Source: an uncultured bacterium (GTDB lineage Bacteria > Patescibacteriota > Saccharimonadia > Saccharimonadales > Saccharimonadaceae). From it: 64,000 bases of DNA. The translations under genes and the position numbers were made by a program. Location of the stretch: assembly GCA_903900345.1 (NCBI GenBank), contig CAIUMO010000025.1, positions 1 through 64,000 of the forward strand. Direction: 5' to 3'. Position 1 is the first letter of the stretch, and each line of letters begins with the position of its first letter. The notes beneath the pieces were generated by a model. The model saw only the letters and a program-made list of their open reading frames with translations, was not told where the DNA came from and searched no databases. Of this stretch, positions 31,742-40,448 are shown one piece after another.

Positions 31742-33424
31742 GTGAAAAAAAAGACTAAGTCCAAGTCTGGGACTCAAAGCGACGAACAGTCGAACTCTTT
31801 AAAATTGGATCAACCTGATTCAAAGGCGAAATCTAAAAAGTCTATCTTAAGTGTTGTTTTACATCATAAAAGGTATTGGTTGCTACCCATTTTAATAGTT
31901 TTAATAGCCTATCTGGGCTGGTATTTATCGCAAACTTGGTTGGTCCGAACGACTTTTTCGCAGGCCGTAACTTATCCGAAAGTTTCGGTTTTGGGCACTA
32001 ATGTCGGTGATTTGAGTGCTAGTAAGCTCAACGACAAACTGACAGAATTAAAAACTAAGTTCGAAGCCAAAAAGGTTACTTTGGTGAACGGTAAAAGCCA
32101 ATGGGTTTTTGATGCTAATAAACTAGGCGCAACTGTTGATGTTAAAGCTACCAGCCAGGCAATCTTGCATCTTAATAAACTTAGTATTGTCGACAAATAT
32201 CGTTTAATGACCGGTAAGATTAGTTCAGTTATAGAGCCTATACTATTAGTTGATAATGACACTTGCGTTAAAGCCTTGTCGGTTATACCATCCGTCCAAA
32301 TCGAGTCCAAGGATGCCTCAGTTTATTTTGATCAGACTGCAAAAATACAGCCAGATCAGCCAGGCAGTAAATTCAATGCTGTTTTAACCTGTCAAGAACT
32401 ACCTAGGTTAATCAAAACCGAGTCGTTTACTACAAATGTTGCGTTAGATATTATTCCGGCTAACCTCACCAAAGCTGATCTTGAATCCAAATTACCTCAA
32501 ATACAGTCAATGGTTGGCAAGCCGCTATCTTTAAAGAGCGGTACCTACCAGCTAACTCAAACGCCAGAACAGCTTTTGGCTTTGTTGGATATATCCAAGC
32601 AAGGCTCTGACGTACATGTGGATTGGTCTTCGGGTAAATTAGATACTCTTGTTAGCGGTATTGCGTCTAAAGTTAATACCTATAACAGTAGTCCGGCTCT
32701 AGGCTCTTGCCAGAAATTAGTCAGTGTTGGCGGCAATTGGTTAGATCAATCAGCTACGAAGAAGATATTTACAAATCTTGGGACTAATAGTTCACGTAGC
32801 TATAACTTATCGGTTGTTTCGCATGAGTCCAGTGTTAGCACTATTTCGCCGGTAGCCGCCGGTAGCAAAGGTGTAATATATTTAACTTTTGATGACGGAA
32901 TGACATATGGCAACCAGATTATGAATTACGCTGCTTGTTACGGCGTAAAAATTACGTTTTTCGAGATCGGTGAAAGGGCAGCTGGTACTGATGCCGCCGC
33001 TCTTCGTCGAGCAATCGCCGAAGGTCACTCTGTTCAGTCGCACGGACATTATCATGCTATGTATGACTATGGCGCACGTAGTTACGACTGGCAATATAAT
33101 GATTTAAACCAATCGATTACTGACATTATGGATATTGCTGGCGTAAGGCCAACTTATTTTCGTCCACCTGGTGGTAATCGTAGCTCAACAACTTATGACG
33201 CCGCCGGTGCTAACGGTTTGAAAGTAATTCTATGGGGTGTATCTTCTGCTGATGCAACAGTTGGGGGAATTAGCTCGGCAACTACTTGTGCCAACGTTTT
33301 GGCTGGCGCTTATCCTGGGGCTAGTGTTTTGATGCATTCTACAAAACAAAGTACCGCAAACGCTGTTCCTTGTATAATCGAAGGTCTGGCGGCTAGAGGC
33401 TACAGTATGCAGGCCTTACGTTAG
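31742..33424 (+). CDS. Membrane-anchored VanW-type/peptidoglycan-binding protein fused to a polysaccharide deacetylase
   Basis: A 560-aa protein: a Lys/Ser-rich cytosolic tail, one helix (about 48-67), two VanW-associated peptidoglycan-binding-like repeats (about 75-370), then a NodB deacetylase (about 378-560). NodB motifs are YLTFDDG (metal Asp and base), SHGHYH (metal His pair), RPPGGNRS and VLMHS. It should deacetylate GlcNAc or MurNAc residues of cell-wall glycan outside the membrane. The start is GTG after the G-run. It shares its N-terminal domain type with the serine hydrolase at 17169. Confidence 0.88.
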   Translation: MKKKTKSKSGTQSDEQSNSLKLDQPDSKAKSKKSILSVVLHHKRYWLLPILIVLIAYLGWYLSQTWLVRTTFSQAVTYPKVSVLGTNVGDLSASKLNDKLTELKTKFEAKKVTLVNGKSQWVFDANKLGATVDVKATSQAILHLNKLSIVDKYRLMTGKISSVIEPILLVDNDTCVKALSVIPSVQIESKDASVYFDQTAKIQPDQPGSKFNAVLTCQELPRLIKTESFTTNVALDIIPANLTKADLESKLPQIQSMVGKPLSLKSGTYQLTQTPEQLLALLDISKQGSDVHVDWSSGKLDTLVSGIASKVNTYNSSPALGSCQKLVSVGGNWLDQSATKKIFTNLGTNSSRSYNLSVVSHESSVSTISPVAAGSKGVIYLTFDDGMTYGNQIMNYAACYGVKITFFEIGERAAGTDAAALRRAIAEGHSVQSHGHYHAMYDYGARSYDWQYNDLNQSITDIMDIAGVRPTYFRPPGGNRSSTTYDAAGANGLKVILWGVSSADATVGGISSATTCANVLAGAYPGASVLMHSTKQSTANAVPCIIEGLAARGYSMQALR

Positions 33425-33508
33425 AGTTGGAAAAACCAAACTAAAATTCTAGAGTATTTGCAACAATCTAAAAAGCTAGACTAGGCATAAGAGTATAATT
33501 ATATATAG

Positions 33509-33871
33509 ATGAAAGATCTAACTCCAGAAGAAAAGAAGGTGATTATCGATAAGGGTACGGAAGCGCCTTTTACTGGAGAATATGTCTATACTATGGATCC
33601 TGGAGTGTATGTTTGTCGCCAATGTGGTAAGCCACTCTATCAGTCTGAAGACAAGTTTTAATCTGATTGTGGCTGGCCTAGTTTTGATGACGAGATTACT
33701 GGCGCTGTTAATAAAAGTCTAGACGCAGATGGCGTTAGAACCGAAATAGCCTGTGCCAATTGTGGTGCTCATTTGGGCCATCTATTCTTAGGTGAAAAGT
33801 TTACAGAAAAGAATGCCCGTTACTGTGTTAATTCGATATCAATGAAATCCTCAGTAGGTTTGGGCAATTAG
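33509..33871 (+). pseudogene. msrB: MsrB (methionine-R-sulfoxide reductase) with one in-frame TAA
   Basis: A complete MsrB frame of 120 codons, interrupted only by TAA at codon 51 (33659-33661). Before it: VYVCRQCGKPLYQSEDKF with zinc CxxC. After it: [19 protein letters not shown], the second zinc CxxC ([12 protein letters not shown]) and [11 protein letters not shown] with the catalytic Cys. The stop replaces the polar residue normally between KF and S-x-CGWPSF. TAA is not a selenocysteine codon. The rest looks under selection, so this is a very recent nonsense mutation, a base error, or readthrough. A TATAAT lies 9 nt before the ATG. Confidence 0.8.
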
Positions 33872-33935
33872 CCATTTTTTGCTATAATATGAAAAGTACG
33901 ATTATTCATATCTGATTAAATAAATAGGGGGTTAA

Positions 33936-35624
33936 ATGGTAAAATCACAAGTTGTTAAAGTTCCGAAAAAGGAGTCTTTCTTTAAAAAGTGGGGACCAGT
34001 CTTTGTTCTTAGTTTGGCACTAGCAATCATTTTGATTGATGCTACGTTATTGAATGTATCACTGGGTGTCATTATTAAATCTCTGAAGACTGACATTCAA
34101 AGCCTACAGTGGGTGATCACGGCTTATTCGTTGACGATAGCCGCCTTAACGATTACAGGTGGTCGACTGGGCGATTTATTTGGTCGCAAAAAGATGTTTA
34201 TTATTGGCGCTGCATTATTTGCTGTCGGTTCATTTATTGCTTCAATTAGTACTAATGTTGGCATGATGATTATTGGTGAATCGATTATTGAGGGTATCGG
34301 CGCGGCGTTAATGATGCCAGCAACGGCATCGATTTTAGTGTCAAAATATAAAGGTCGTGATCGTGGCATTGCTTTTGGTATCTGGGGTGGTGTGGCCGGC
34401 GCGGCGACGGCTGTTGGCCCACTTTTGGGTGGTTATTTAACAACTAAATTCGAATGGCAATGGGGTTTTAGGATTAATGTTGTCATTGCTTTAATCTTAA
34501 TAATTGGCTCGGTCGTTATTAAAGAATATCGCGAAAAAGTTGAAAAGCCATCTTTGGACTTTGTTGGTGTCATACTGTCGTCAACTGGAATGTTGGCGTT
34601 GGTTTACGGTATTATTGAAGCTTCAACTTATGGCTGGTGGTTAGCTAAAACACCTTTCATTGCCTTTGGCCAAACTTATGGACTTTGGGGTTATTCAATT
34701 ACGCCTTTTGCGATTTTTATAGGCGCACTTATATTATCGCTATTTATGATGTGGGAAAAAAGAATCGAAAGACTTGGTAAGACACCGCTAGTGTCATTAC
34801 ATTTGTTTAGCAACAAGCAATATGTATCGAGTGTGACGACAACGGCTTTGTTCTCGTTAGTCCAAGCCGGTCTTATCTTTTCAGTGCCTGTGTTCTTACA
34901 GGCTGTTCGTGGTGCGACTCCTTTCGAAACAGGTTTAGCTATGCTGCCACTATCAATCATGGCCTTTATCACTGCTCCAATTGCCGGCTATTTGTCGCAT
35001 AAAATTCCGCCAAAAGTATTAGTCCAGATTGGACTAGCTTCTTTCTTGGTTGGTTACGGTGTCCTGTACCTAGTTTTGAACGTCAATACAGTGGCTAGTG
35101 ATATGGTGATTCCATTTGGAATTATGGGTCTTGGTATGGGTATGATGATGTCTTCAATTAGCAATTTGGCGTTATCGGCTGTTTCACCAGAACAATCAGG
35201 CGAGGCATCGGGTGTTAATAATACGCTGCGTCAAATCGGTTCAACTCTAGGCACGGCAGTCATTGGTGCAGTCATGTTGACGACGGTTTCAACGAGTTTA
35301 ACAGCAGGCATCAATAGCAGTACGGTAATTCCTAGTGGTCTGAAACAAACTATCAGTAAAGTAGCTTCTGCGCAGACCTCTAACGTTGAGTTTGGCAGTG
35401 GTGTGCAACTCCCAACCTCCATGCCGGCCGAAATTAAAACTGAAATTAACACCAAGATTAAGCCGGTCGCTATCACTGACGGCAATAAACAATCCCTGGC
35501 TTATGCTATATCTTTTGGCATAGTGGCTTTGATATCTACAATTTGGTTACCGAGTGGTACTCATGTTGAATTTGAGAAAAATTTGGCAGATAAGAAAAGT
35601 AAAATTATAAAAGCAAAGGCCTAA
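33936..35624 (+). CDS. MFS drug-efflux-type transporter, DHA2 (14-TM) family
   Basis: A 562-aa major facilitator protein. LIDATLLNVSLGVI is the DHA motif in helix 1, WVITAYSLTIAALTITGGRLGDLFGRKK is motif A, and GIWGGVAGAATAVGPLLGGYL in helix 5 is the antiporter motif C region. The length and an external loop near 455-510 fit the EmrB/QacA group of proton-coupled exporters. AGGGGG lies 5 nt before the ATG, and TATAAT is at about 33884. The substrate is unknown. It is followed after 5 bases by an AbrB-type gene, probably co-transcribed. Confidence 0.9.
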   Translation: MVKSQVVKVPKKESFFKKWGPVFVLSLALAIILIDATLLNVSLGVIIKSLKTDIQSLQWVITAYSLTIAALTITGGRLGDLFGRKKMFIIGAALFAVGSFIASISTNVGMMIIGESIIEGIGAALMMPATASILVSKYKGRDRGIAFGIWGGVAGAATAVGPLLGGYLTTKFEWQWGFRINVVIALILIIGSVVIKEYREKVEKPSLDFVGVILSSTGMLALVYGIIEASTYGWWLAKTPFIAFGQTYGLWGYSITPFAIFIGALILSLFMMWEKRIERLGKTPLVSLHLFSNKQYVSSVTTTALFSLVQAGLIFSVPVFLQAVRGATPFETGLAMLPLSIMAFITAPIAGYLSHKIPPKVLVQIGLASFLVGYGVLYLVLNVNTVASDMVIPFGIMGLGMGMMMSSISNLALSAVSPEQSGEASGVNNTLRQIGSTLGTAVIGAVMLTTVSTSLTAGINSSTVIPSGLKQTISKVASAQTSNVEFGSGVQLPTSMPAEIKTEINTKIKPVAITDGNKQSLAYAISFGIVALISTIWLPSGTHVEFEKNLADKKSKIIKAKA

Positions 35625-35629
35625 ATAAA

Positions 35630-35854
35630 ATGTTTCACGACAAGCCACAAATTTGGGGAGTGACAACCGTAGGTGAGCGTGGTCAGGTTGTTATCCCCGC
35701 TAGGGCTCGTGAAGAAATGCAGCTTGAAAAAGGTGACAAATTAGTTGTAATTTCAAAAGGTAAAAAATTAATTGGTTTTGTCAAAGAATCCGAAATAACT
35801 GGCATGCTGAAATCTTGGTTAAGTGAAATCGAAGGAATGAAGCCAGAATCGTAA
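35630..35854 (+). CDS. SpoVT/AbrB-type small DNA-binding protein
   Basis: A 74-aa protein with a swapped-hairpin AbrB domain: VTTVGERGQVVIPARAREEMQLEKGDKLVVISKGKKLI. The GQVVIPA and GDKL signatures are exact for the family. It lies 5 bases after the exporter gene, so it may autoregulate that unit. A paralog at 42907 shares GTxGQIVIPATARE. Dimeric DNA binding is known for the family; the target here is unknown. Confidence 0.85.
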   Translation: MFHDKPQIWGVTTVGERGQVVIPARAREEMQLEKGDKLVVISKGKKLIGFVKESEITGMLKSWLSEIEGMKPES

Positions 35855-35864
35855 TTAATTAGAC

Positions 35865-35870
35865 TATAAT
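35865..35870 (+). promoter_or_regulatory. -10 box of the P-type ATPase gene
   Basis: TATAAT followed by AGAACTT and the ATG at 35878: a 7-nt gap, so a leaderless start is predicted. Confidence 0.6.
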
Positions 35871-35877
35871 AGAACTT

Positions 35878-38301
35878 ATGATTAAAGGTCTATCATTTAA
35901 AGAAGTAAAAAAAATAAAAAAACAATTTGGCCCGAATGAACTACAAGACGATCTAGGTAGAAGTAAAACTCTGTTAGCATTTTTGGCTCGATTCAAAAAT
36001 CCATTAGTCATTATCCTGCTTTTGGCTGCTACTTTGTCACTATTTTTTGGTGATCGAGCTAGCTTCTTTATCATTATCGCCATTGTGATGTTGAGTGTTG
36101 GTTTGGATTTTTTGAATACCTATCGTTCACAAAAGGCTGCCGAGGCTTTAAAGGATAAAGTTCGGGTGAGAGCCCATGTCATACGCGAAGGCAAAGAGCA
36201 TTTGGTCGCTGTTAGTGAGCTAGTGCCAGGTGATATTGTCATGTTATCGGCTGGTAAAGTTATTCCGGCTGATGGTGTCATGGTTGAAGGCAAAGACTTG
36301 TTTACGAACGAGGCGGCTTTGACTGGCGAATCTTTTCCTCAAGGTAAGCCAGTTGGCGCTGAAGTCTTCATGGGCAGCGGTGTTGTTAGCGGATCTGGTT
36401 TGATGCGTATAGTTCAAACAGGTAAGTCGACCAAGTTTGCCCACATTGCCAAAGCCCTACAATCGGCTAGACGTGAAACTGAATTCGAACGCGAGATAAA
36501 AGAATTTAGTGTTCTAATTATTAAGATCACCTTCTTTTTAGTTGTTTTTGTTTTAGTTGTTAATATTTTATTCCAACGTAATTTGCTGGAATCAGTTTTG
36601 TTTAGTTTAGCATTGGCGGTTGGTTTAACGCCGGAATTATTGCCACTCATTATAACTTTGAACTTAACCAAAGGTTCGCTCAAAATGGCTAAAGAGGGCG
36701 TGATAGTTAAACAGTTGTCGGCTGTTCAAAACTTTGGCAGTATGGATGTTTTATGTACTGACAAGACTGGTACCTTAACTGAAGACAAGATTACTTTAGT
36801 GAAATATATCGACGGCAAGAATAGTAATTCCGACGAGGTGCTGAAACTGGGTTATTTAGCCAGCTCGTTCTCGACCAGTTTTAGAAATCCACTTGATAGT
36901 GCCGTCAGGGCTCACTCTGGTGTTGATATATCAATGTTTGAAAAGGTGGACGAGATTCCTTTTGATTTTGAACGTAAGCGTGAAGCGGTTGTCGTCCATC
37001 ATACACACCAACAGCAGCGTTTTTTGATAGTTGAGGGTGCGCCTGAAGAGATTTTAAAGATCTCGACTACTTATGGATCTGATCATATTCACTTGGACGG
37101 TGAACTTAGACAGACTATTCAGTCAACCTATGATCAGCTTAGTCGTGATGGTTTTAGGGTGATGGCGGTCGCATCAAAACAAATTGAACCAGAAAAGCAT
37201 TACGAACCAGAGGATGAGAATAAGCTGTCGTTTTATGGATTCTTGGCCTTTTTGGATCCAGCCAAAGATTCAGTCTCGGAGACATTGGAACGGATGCGCA
37301 CTATGGGCATTAATATTAAAATTATTACTGGCGACAATGCCTATGTAACTGAAAAAATCGCTCACGATATTAAGTTGCCAATTGACGGCATAATAACGGG
37401 TGATGAAATTGATAAATTATCAGCTCGAGAAGTTGCCATCATCGTCGAGAAGACAACTATTTTTGCCAGAGTTAATCCCGAACAAAAGATGCAGATTATT
37501 CAAGCTTTGCAATCCAATGGCCATATCGTTGGCTATATGGGTGATGGTATTAATGATGCACCAAGTTTGCGGGCAGCTGATGTTAGCGTATCGGTCAATA
37601 ATGCGGTTGATGTCGCCAAAGATGCAGCCGACTTTATTTTACTACGCAAAAATTTACACGAGTTAATCAATGGTGTTGTTGAGGGTCGTAAGACCTTTGC
37701 CAATACTATGAAGTATTTACGTATGAGCCTTAGCTCTAATTTTGGCAACATGTTTTCAATGGCCGGCGCCTCGTTATTTTTGCCGTATTTGCCGATGTTG
37801 GCGACTCAAATCTTACTTAATAATTTATTATATGACGCATCGCAATTTGCGATTCCACTTGATAACGTTGATGAATCCGAAGTCTTAAAACCACACAAAT
37901 TAAGTATCCCTGATATCAAGAAGTTCATGTGGTCGTATGGGTTGCTAAGCTCGTTATTTGACTTTACAACGTTTGGTTTGCTGCTGTTCGTATTTAAGGC
38001 TGATGAACCAACTTTTCAAGCTGGTTGGTTTTTAGAGTCGATGATGACACAAGTGTTTGTCGTTTACGTGATTCGTACAAAATTAATTCCGTTCAAACAA
38101 AGCCGTCCGTCTGCAATGCTTGTTGTCAGCACATTATTGGTTGTATTGGCGGCTTTGTTGGCTATTTTGTTACCAATACGTACGATATTTCATTTCGGCT
38201 TACTGCTACCAGTCCAAATCGGTAGCCTGGCTGGATTGGTATTTATCTACTTATTGCTGGCTGAGATTATTAAGAAAAAGGTTTACAGTAGCAAGAAGTA
38301 A
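35878..38301 (+). CDS. mgtA: P-type ATPase, MgtA-like (probable Mg2+ importer)
   Basis: An 807-aa P-type ATPase. NEAALTGES is the actuator loop, LCTDKTGTLT holds the phosphorylated Asp near residue 298, and MGDGINDAPSLRAADVSVSV is the hinge. AVGLTPELLPLIITLNLTKG in helix M4 and LLNNLLYDASQFAIPLDNVD late in the membrane part are specific to MgtA/MgtB rather than Ca2+ or heavy-metal pumps. About ten membrane helices. It is slightly shorter than Salmonella MgtA, mainly at the N terminus. No Mg2+-sensing leader is possible if the mRNA is leaderless. Confidence 0.88.
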   Translation: MIKGLSFKEVKKIKKQFGPNELQDDLGRSKTLLAFLARFKNPLVIILLLAATLSLFFGDRASFFIIIAIVMLSVGLDFLNTYRSQKAAEALKDKVRVRAHVIREGKEHLVAVSELVPGDIVMLSAGKVIPADGVMVEGKDLFTNEAALTGESFPQGKPVGAEVFMGSGVVSGSGLMRIVQTGKSTKFAHIAKALQSARRETEFEREIKEFSVLIIKITFFLVVFVLVVNILFQRNLLESVLFSLALAVGLTPELLPLIITLNLTKGSLKMAKEGVIVKQLSAVQNFGSMDVLCTDKTGTLTEDKITLVKYIDGKNSNSDEVLKLGYLASSFSTSFRNPLDSAVRAHSGVDISMFEKVDEIPFDFERKREAVVVHHTHQQQRFLIVEGAPEEILKISTTYGSDHIHLDGELRQTIQSTYDQLSRDGFRVMAVASKQIEPEKHYEPEDENKLSFYGFLAFLDPAKDSVSETLERMRTMGINIKIITGDNAYVTEKIAHDIKLPIDGIITGDEIDKLSAREVAIIVEKTTIFARVNPEQKMQIIQALQSNGHIVGYMGDGINDAPSLRAADVSVSVNNAVDVAKDAADFILLRKNLHELINGVVEGRKTFANTMKYLRMSLSSNFGNMFSMAGASLFLPYLPMLATQILLNNLLYDASQFAIPLDNVDESEVLKPHKLSIPDIKKFMWSYGLLSSLFDFTTFGLLLFVFKADEPTFQAGWFLESMMTQVFVVYVIRTKLIPFKQSRPSAMLVVSTLLVVLAALLAILLPIRTIFHFGLLLPVQIGSLAGLVFIYLLLAEIIKKKVYSSKK

Positions 38302-38351
38302 CGAAGTGTTTTTAAGATAGCGCAATATGGACAAGAGTGATCTCATTATTT

Positions 38352-38744
38352 TCATCCTTTCGCGCATTTTTTGCAGGTGCCAGTAATTAATAATTGTCCC
38401 GATATTTTGCAGCCATCGATTGTCGATTCTAGAATTGGAATAATTTTGTTTTTAATGTCCGTATCGTGTAAACGTCCGCAAGTTGAACATTGAAAGTGGT
38501 CATGTAGTTTGGTATTGGCATCATAACGCATTGAGCCACTGTTGTTAGTTGGAGCAATTGCGATCGTGCCACGTGATGCAAGACGGGCAGTGGCGCGGTG
38601 GACGGTAGTAGCGCTCAGGTCGGGGAATGACTGCCGCAAAGCAAGTAATAATTCGGCATTTGTAGCGTGACCAAGCTTGCGAAGAGTTCCTTCGATTGAT
38701 TGGCAGTATTTAGTTTGTCTTTGATCAGTTGACGATAAAATCAT
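38352..38744 (-). CDS. Fur-family metal- or peroxide-responsive repressor
   Basis: A 130-aa Fur-type regulator: winged helix ATNAELLLALRQSFPDLSATTVHRATARLASRGTIAIAP, then the dimerisation domain with HDHFQCSTCGRLHD (His/Cys metal and structural sites) and a second CxxC, GTCKKCAKG, at the end. The two CxxC pairs indicate a structural zinc. Whether it is Fur, Zur or PerR cannot be settled. The frame opens at 38768, but I start at 38744, where a TATAAT lies 7 nt upstream. A near-perfect palindrome sits beyond this promoter. Confidence 0.87.
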   Translation of the reverse strand: MILSSTDQRQTKYCQSIEGTLRKLGHATNAELLLALRQSFPDLSATTVHRATARLASRGTIAIAPTNNSGSMRYDANTKLHDHFQCSTCGRLHDTDIKNKIIPILESTIDGCKISGQLLITGTCKKCAKG

Positions 38745-38751
38745 GCTAATT

Positions 38752-38757
38752 ATTATA
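38752..38757 (-). promoter_or_regulatory. -10 box of the Fur-family gene
   Basis: TATAAT on the minus strand, 7 nt before the ATG at 38744. The palindrome 38771-38793 covers the matching -35 position. Confidence 0.6.
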
Positions 38758-38770
38758 TATAATATCATTG

Positions 38771-38793
38771 CTAATGTAAATTATTTACATTAG
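38771..38793. promoter_or_regulatory. 23-bp palindromic operator between the Fur-family and rhodanese genes
   Basis: A perfect inverted repeat: 11-bp arms CTAATGTAAAT and ATTTACATTAG around one central T. Size, AT content and position (next to a Fur-family gene and across its -35 region) fit an autoregulatory Fur/Zur/PerR-type box. It is also 35-57 bp before the rhodanese ATG, so both divergent genes are probably controlled. Confidence 0.75.
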
Positions 38794-38827
38794 AATAGGA
38801 TAAAAGATAACATAAAAATGGAGTTTT

Positions 38828-39088
38828 ATGAGTAGAGTATTTATTGATGTACGCGAACCATTTGAATTTGCAACCGGACACGTCAAAGGGGCAATCAATA
38901 TCCCACCATCAAGGTTGATGGCTGGCGATAAAAGGCTAAATGACATTCCCAAAGATGCTGAAATTATTCTATATTGTCGTTCAGGCAGCCGATCAGGTGT
39001 CAGCGCGCATATCATGAAGTCGATGGGCTATACCAATATTACAAACGGCATCAATAAAGACCAAGTCCGCGCTAGATATGGCCTTTAA
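38828..39088 (+). CDS. Single-domain rhodanese
   Basis: An 86-aa rhodanese-like protein: VFIDVREPFEFATGHVKGAINIP at the start, then ILYCRSGSRSGVSA with the active Cys near residue 50 and its loop, and MGYTNITNG near the end. Such proteins move sulfane sulfur or act in redox/sulfide control. TGGAG lies about 5 nt before the ATG. Divergent from the Fur-family gene, sharing its operator, which suggests regulation by metal or oxidative stress. Confidence 0.9.
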   Translation: MSRVFIDVREPFEFATGHVKGAINIPPSRLMAGDKRLNDIPKDAEIILYCRSGSRSGVSAHIMKSMGYTNITNGINKDQVRARYGL

Positions 39089-39181
39089 TCGCGGTTGATC
39101 ACTAAGGAATTAAAGTTTAAGCTTTTTGTCATATTTAGTGTTAATATGAAAATAAGTAAACTATAACTAGGGAGTCATCAA

Positions 39182-39505
39182 ATGCAAAAACGTAATCTGA
39201 TAGCAGTGTTATTATTACCTCTTATCACATTTGGCATTTATTCGTTGTATTGGGCAGTGACAACTAAGGGTGAAATGAATAAACTTGGCGAGGAAGTCCC
39301 TACGGCCTGGATTTGGCTGATTCCATTTGTTGGCCAACTTTGGTGGTTCTGGAAATATTCTGAAGCTGTCGAACATGTCACTCACGAAAAGTTGACTGGT
39401 ATCGTATCATTCTTATTGGTATTTTTCTTAGGTACTGTTGGGTTCGCTATTATTCAAGACGCTTTCAACAAGGTTGATGCTGTTGCGCCAAAAGTCGCTG
39501 TTTAA
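39182..39505 (+). CDS. DUF4234 small membrane protein
   Basis: A 107-aa protein with three hydrophobic helices. LLPLITFGIYSLYWAVTTKGEMNKLG and TAWIWLIPFVGQLWWFWKYSEAVEHVT are the DUF4234 signature. The function is unknown. TAGGGAG lies about 6 nt before the ATG, with a TATAAC at about 39162. Confidence 0.85.
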   Translation: MQKRNLIAVLLLPLITFGIYSLYWAVTTKGEMNKLGEEVPTAWIWLIPFVGQLWWFWKYSEAVEHVTHEKLTGIVSFLLVFFLGTVGFAIIQDAFNKVDAVAPKVAV

Positions 39506-39533
39506 TAAGCATTCCAATATACGATATAACCAT

Positions 39534-40385
39534 ATGAGACATCGTAGTCGTCTAATAAAAGGCATCCAGACAAAACAGCTCTGGGCTATAATTGGTGCTA
39601 TCTTATTGCTCGTAGCGATTGAAATATTAATACTCATTTTCTTTCCTGTTAAGGGCGGCAGTGGCGCCAATATCTCTGGTGCAGAAACGACTCAGCCGAT
39701 CGTGATTTCACTAGCAGCGATTCCAAATGATTTAGATCAAAAATCAGCTAAACCGTTGCCTGAATTTGTACCAGACTTTACAATACCGCCGATAGCTAAC
39801 GGTATGGCGCCAGTTATTACTAATTTTTCGACCAAACAAAAAGTGGTTTTTTTGACAATCGATGACGGGGCTTATAAGGACCAATCAGCGGTTGATATGA
39901 TCAAGCAGAATGGGATTAAGGCCTCTCTATTTTTATCGAAAACATTTATTTCTAGCAATCCTGATTTCTTCAAGCAGATTATCGATATAGGATCGCTAGT
40001 CGAAAACCATACGATTGGTCATGATACACATATGGTAACGAATCAGGGCTATCAACAGCAAAAGGATGAGATATGTGGTATGGCTGACTATGAATTAGCT
40101 CGTTATGGTCGACGTCCAATCTTTTTTCGCCCACCAGGCGGAGCTTACTCTGATACGATGCGCCAAGCAGCAGCAGCTTGTGGTATGAAGGCGGTTGTCA
40201 CCTGGATAGCTAAAGTCAATGGTGGTTCGATGCAATATCAGATAGGTAATCATTTGCGTCCTGGTGATATTGTCTTGATGCATTTTAGACCTGAATTCAA
40301 GCAGGACATGCAGGCCTTTATTGACGCTCAAAATGCCGCCGGGCTTCACACTGAACTACTGGAAGATTTAACGACAGTTAATTAA
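39534..40385 (+). CDS. Membrane-anchored polysaccharide deacetylase (NodB)
   Basis: A 283-aa protein: basic tail, one helix (about 18-37), Pro/Lys linker, then NodB domain (about 100-283). Motifs: VFLTIDDGAY (metal Asp), ENHTIGHDTH (metal His pair), RPPGGAYS and IVLMHFRPE. It starts at the ATG at 39534 (MRHRSRL); the frame opens 32 codons earlier in the DUF4234 gene but that part is not credible. It should deacetylate a cell-wall or capsule amino sugar outside the membrane. It lacks the VanW-type module of the enzyme at 31742. Confidence 0.87.
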   Translation: MRHRSRLIKGIQTKQLWAIIGAILLLVAIEILILIFFPVKGGSGANISGAETTQPIVISLAAIPNDLDQKSAKPLPEFVPDFTIPPIANGMAPVITNFSTKQKVVFLTIDDGAYKDQSAVDMIKQNGIKASLFLSKTFISSNPDFFKQIIDIGSLVENHTIGHDTHMVTNQGYQQQKDEICGMADYELARYGRRPIFFRPPGGAYSDTMRQAAAACGMKAVVTWIAKVNGGSMQYQIGNHLRPGDIVLMHFRPEFKQDMQAFIDAQNAAGLHTELLEDLTTVN

Positions 40386-40430
40386 AGCTAGCCCTTATCA
40401 AGTTCAGTAATAAATGTTATAATCACCATA

Positions 40431-40448
40431 ATGTGTAAATTGCCTTGA
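40431..40448 (+). CDS. Possible 5-codon leader ORF overlapping the CorC start
   Basis: TGTTATAAT at 40416-40423 is followed after 7 nt by ATG TGT AAA TTG CCT TGA. The TGA overlaps the TTG at 40445, which opens the CorC frame. This fits a leaderless mini-ORF feeding ribosomes to a weak TTG start by termination-reinitiation. Confidence 0.35.
   Translation: MCKLP

Noticed and set aside
33659-33661. The TAA in msrB as a selenocysteine or reassigned codon
   Set aside because: Selenocysteine uses TGA, and TAA ends many intact genes here (for example at 17158-17160 and 29177-29179), so reassignment is not tenable. TGA is also a normal stop (for example at 61107), which excludes the TGA=Gly code.
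35298-35492. Short antisense frames within the MFS exporter gene
   Set aside because: Several overlapping shadows with no conserved pattern or start signal.
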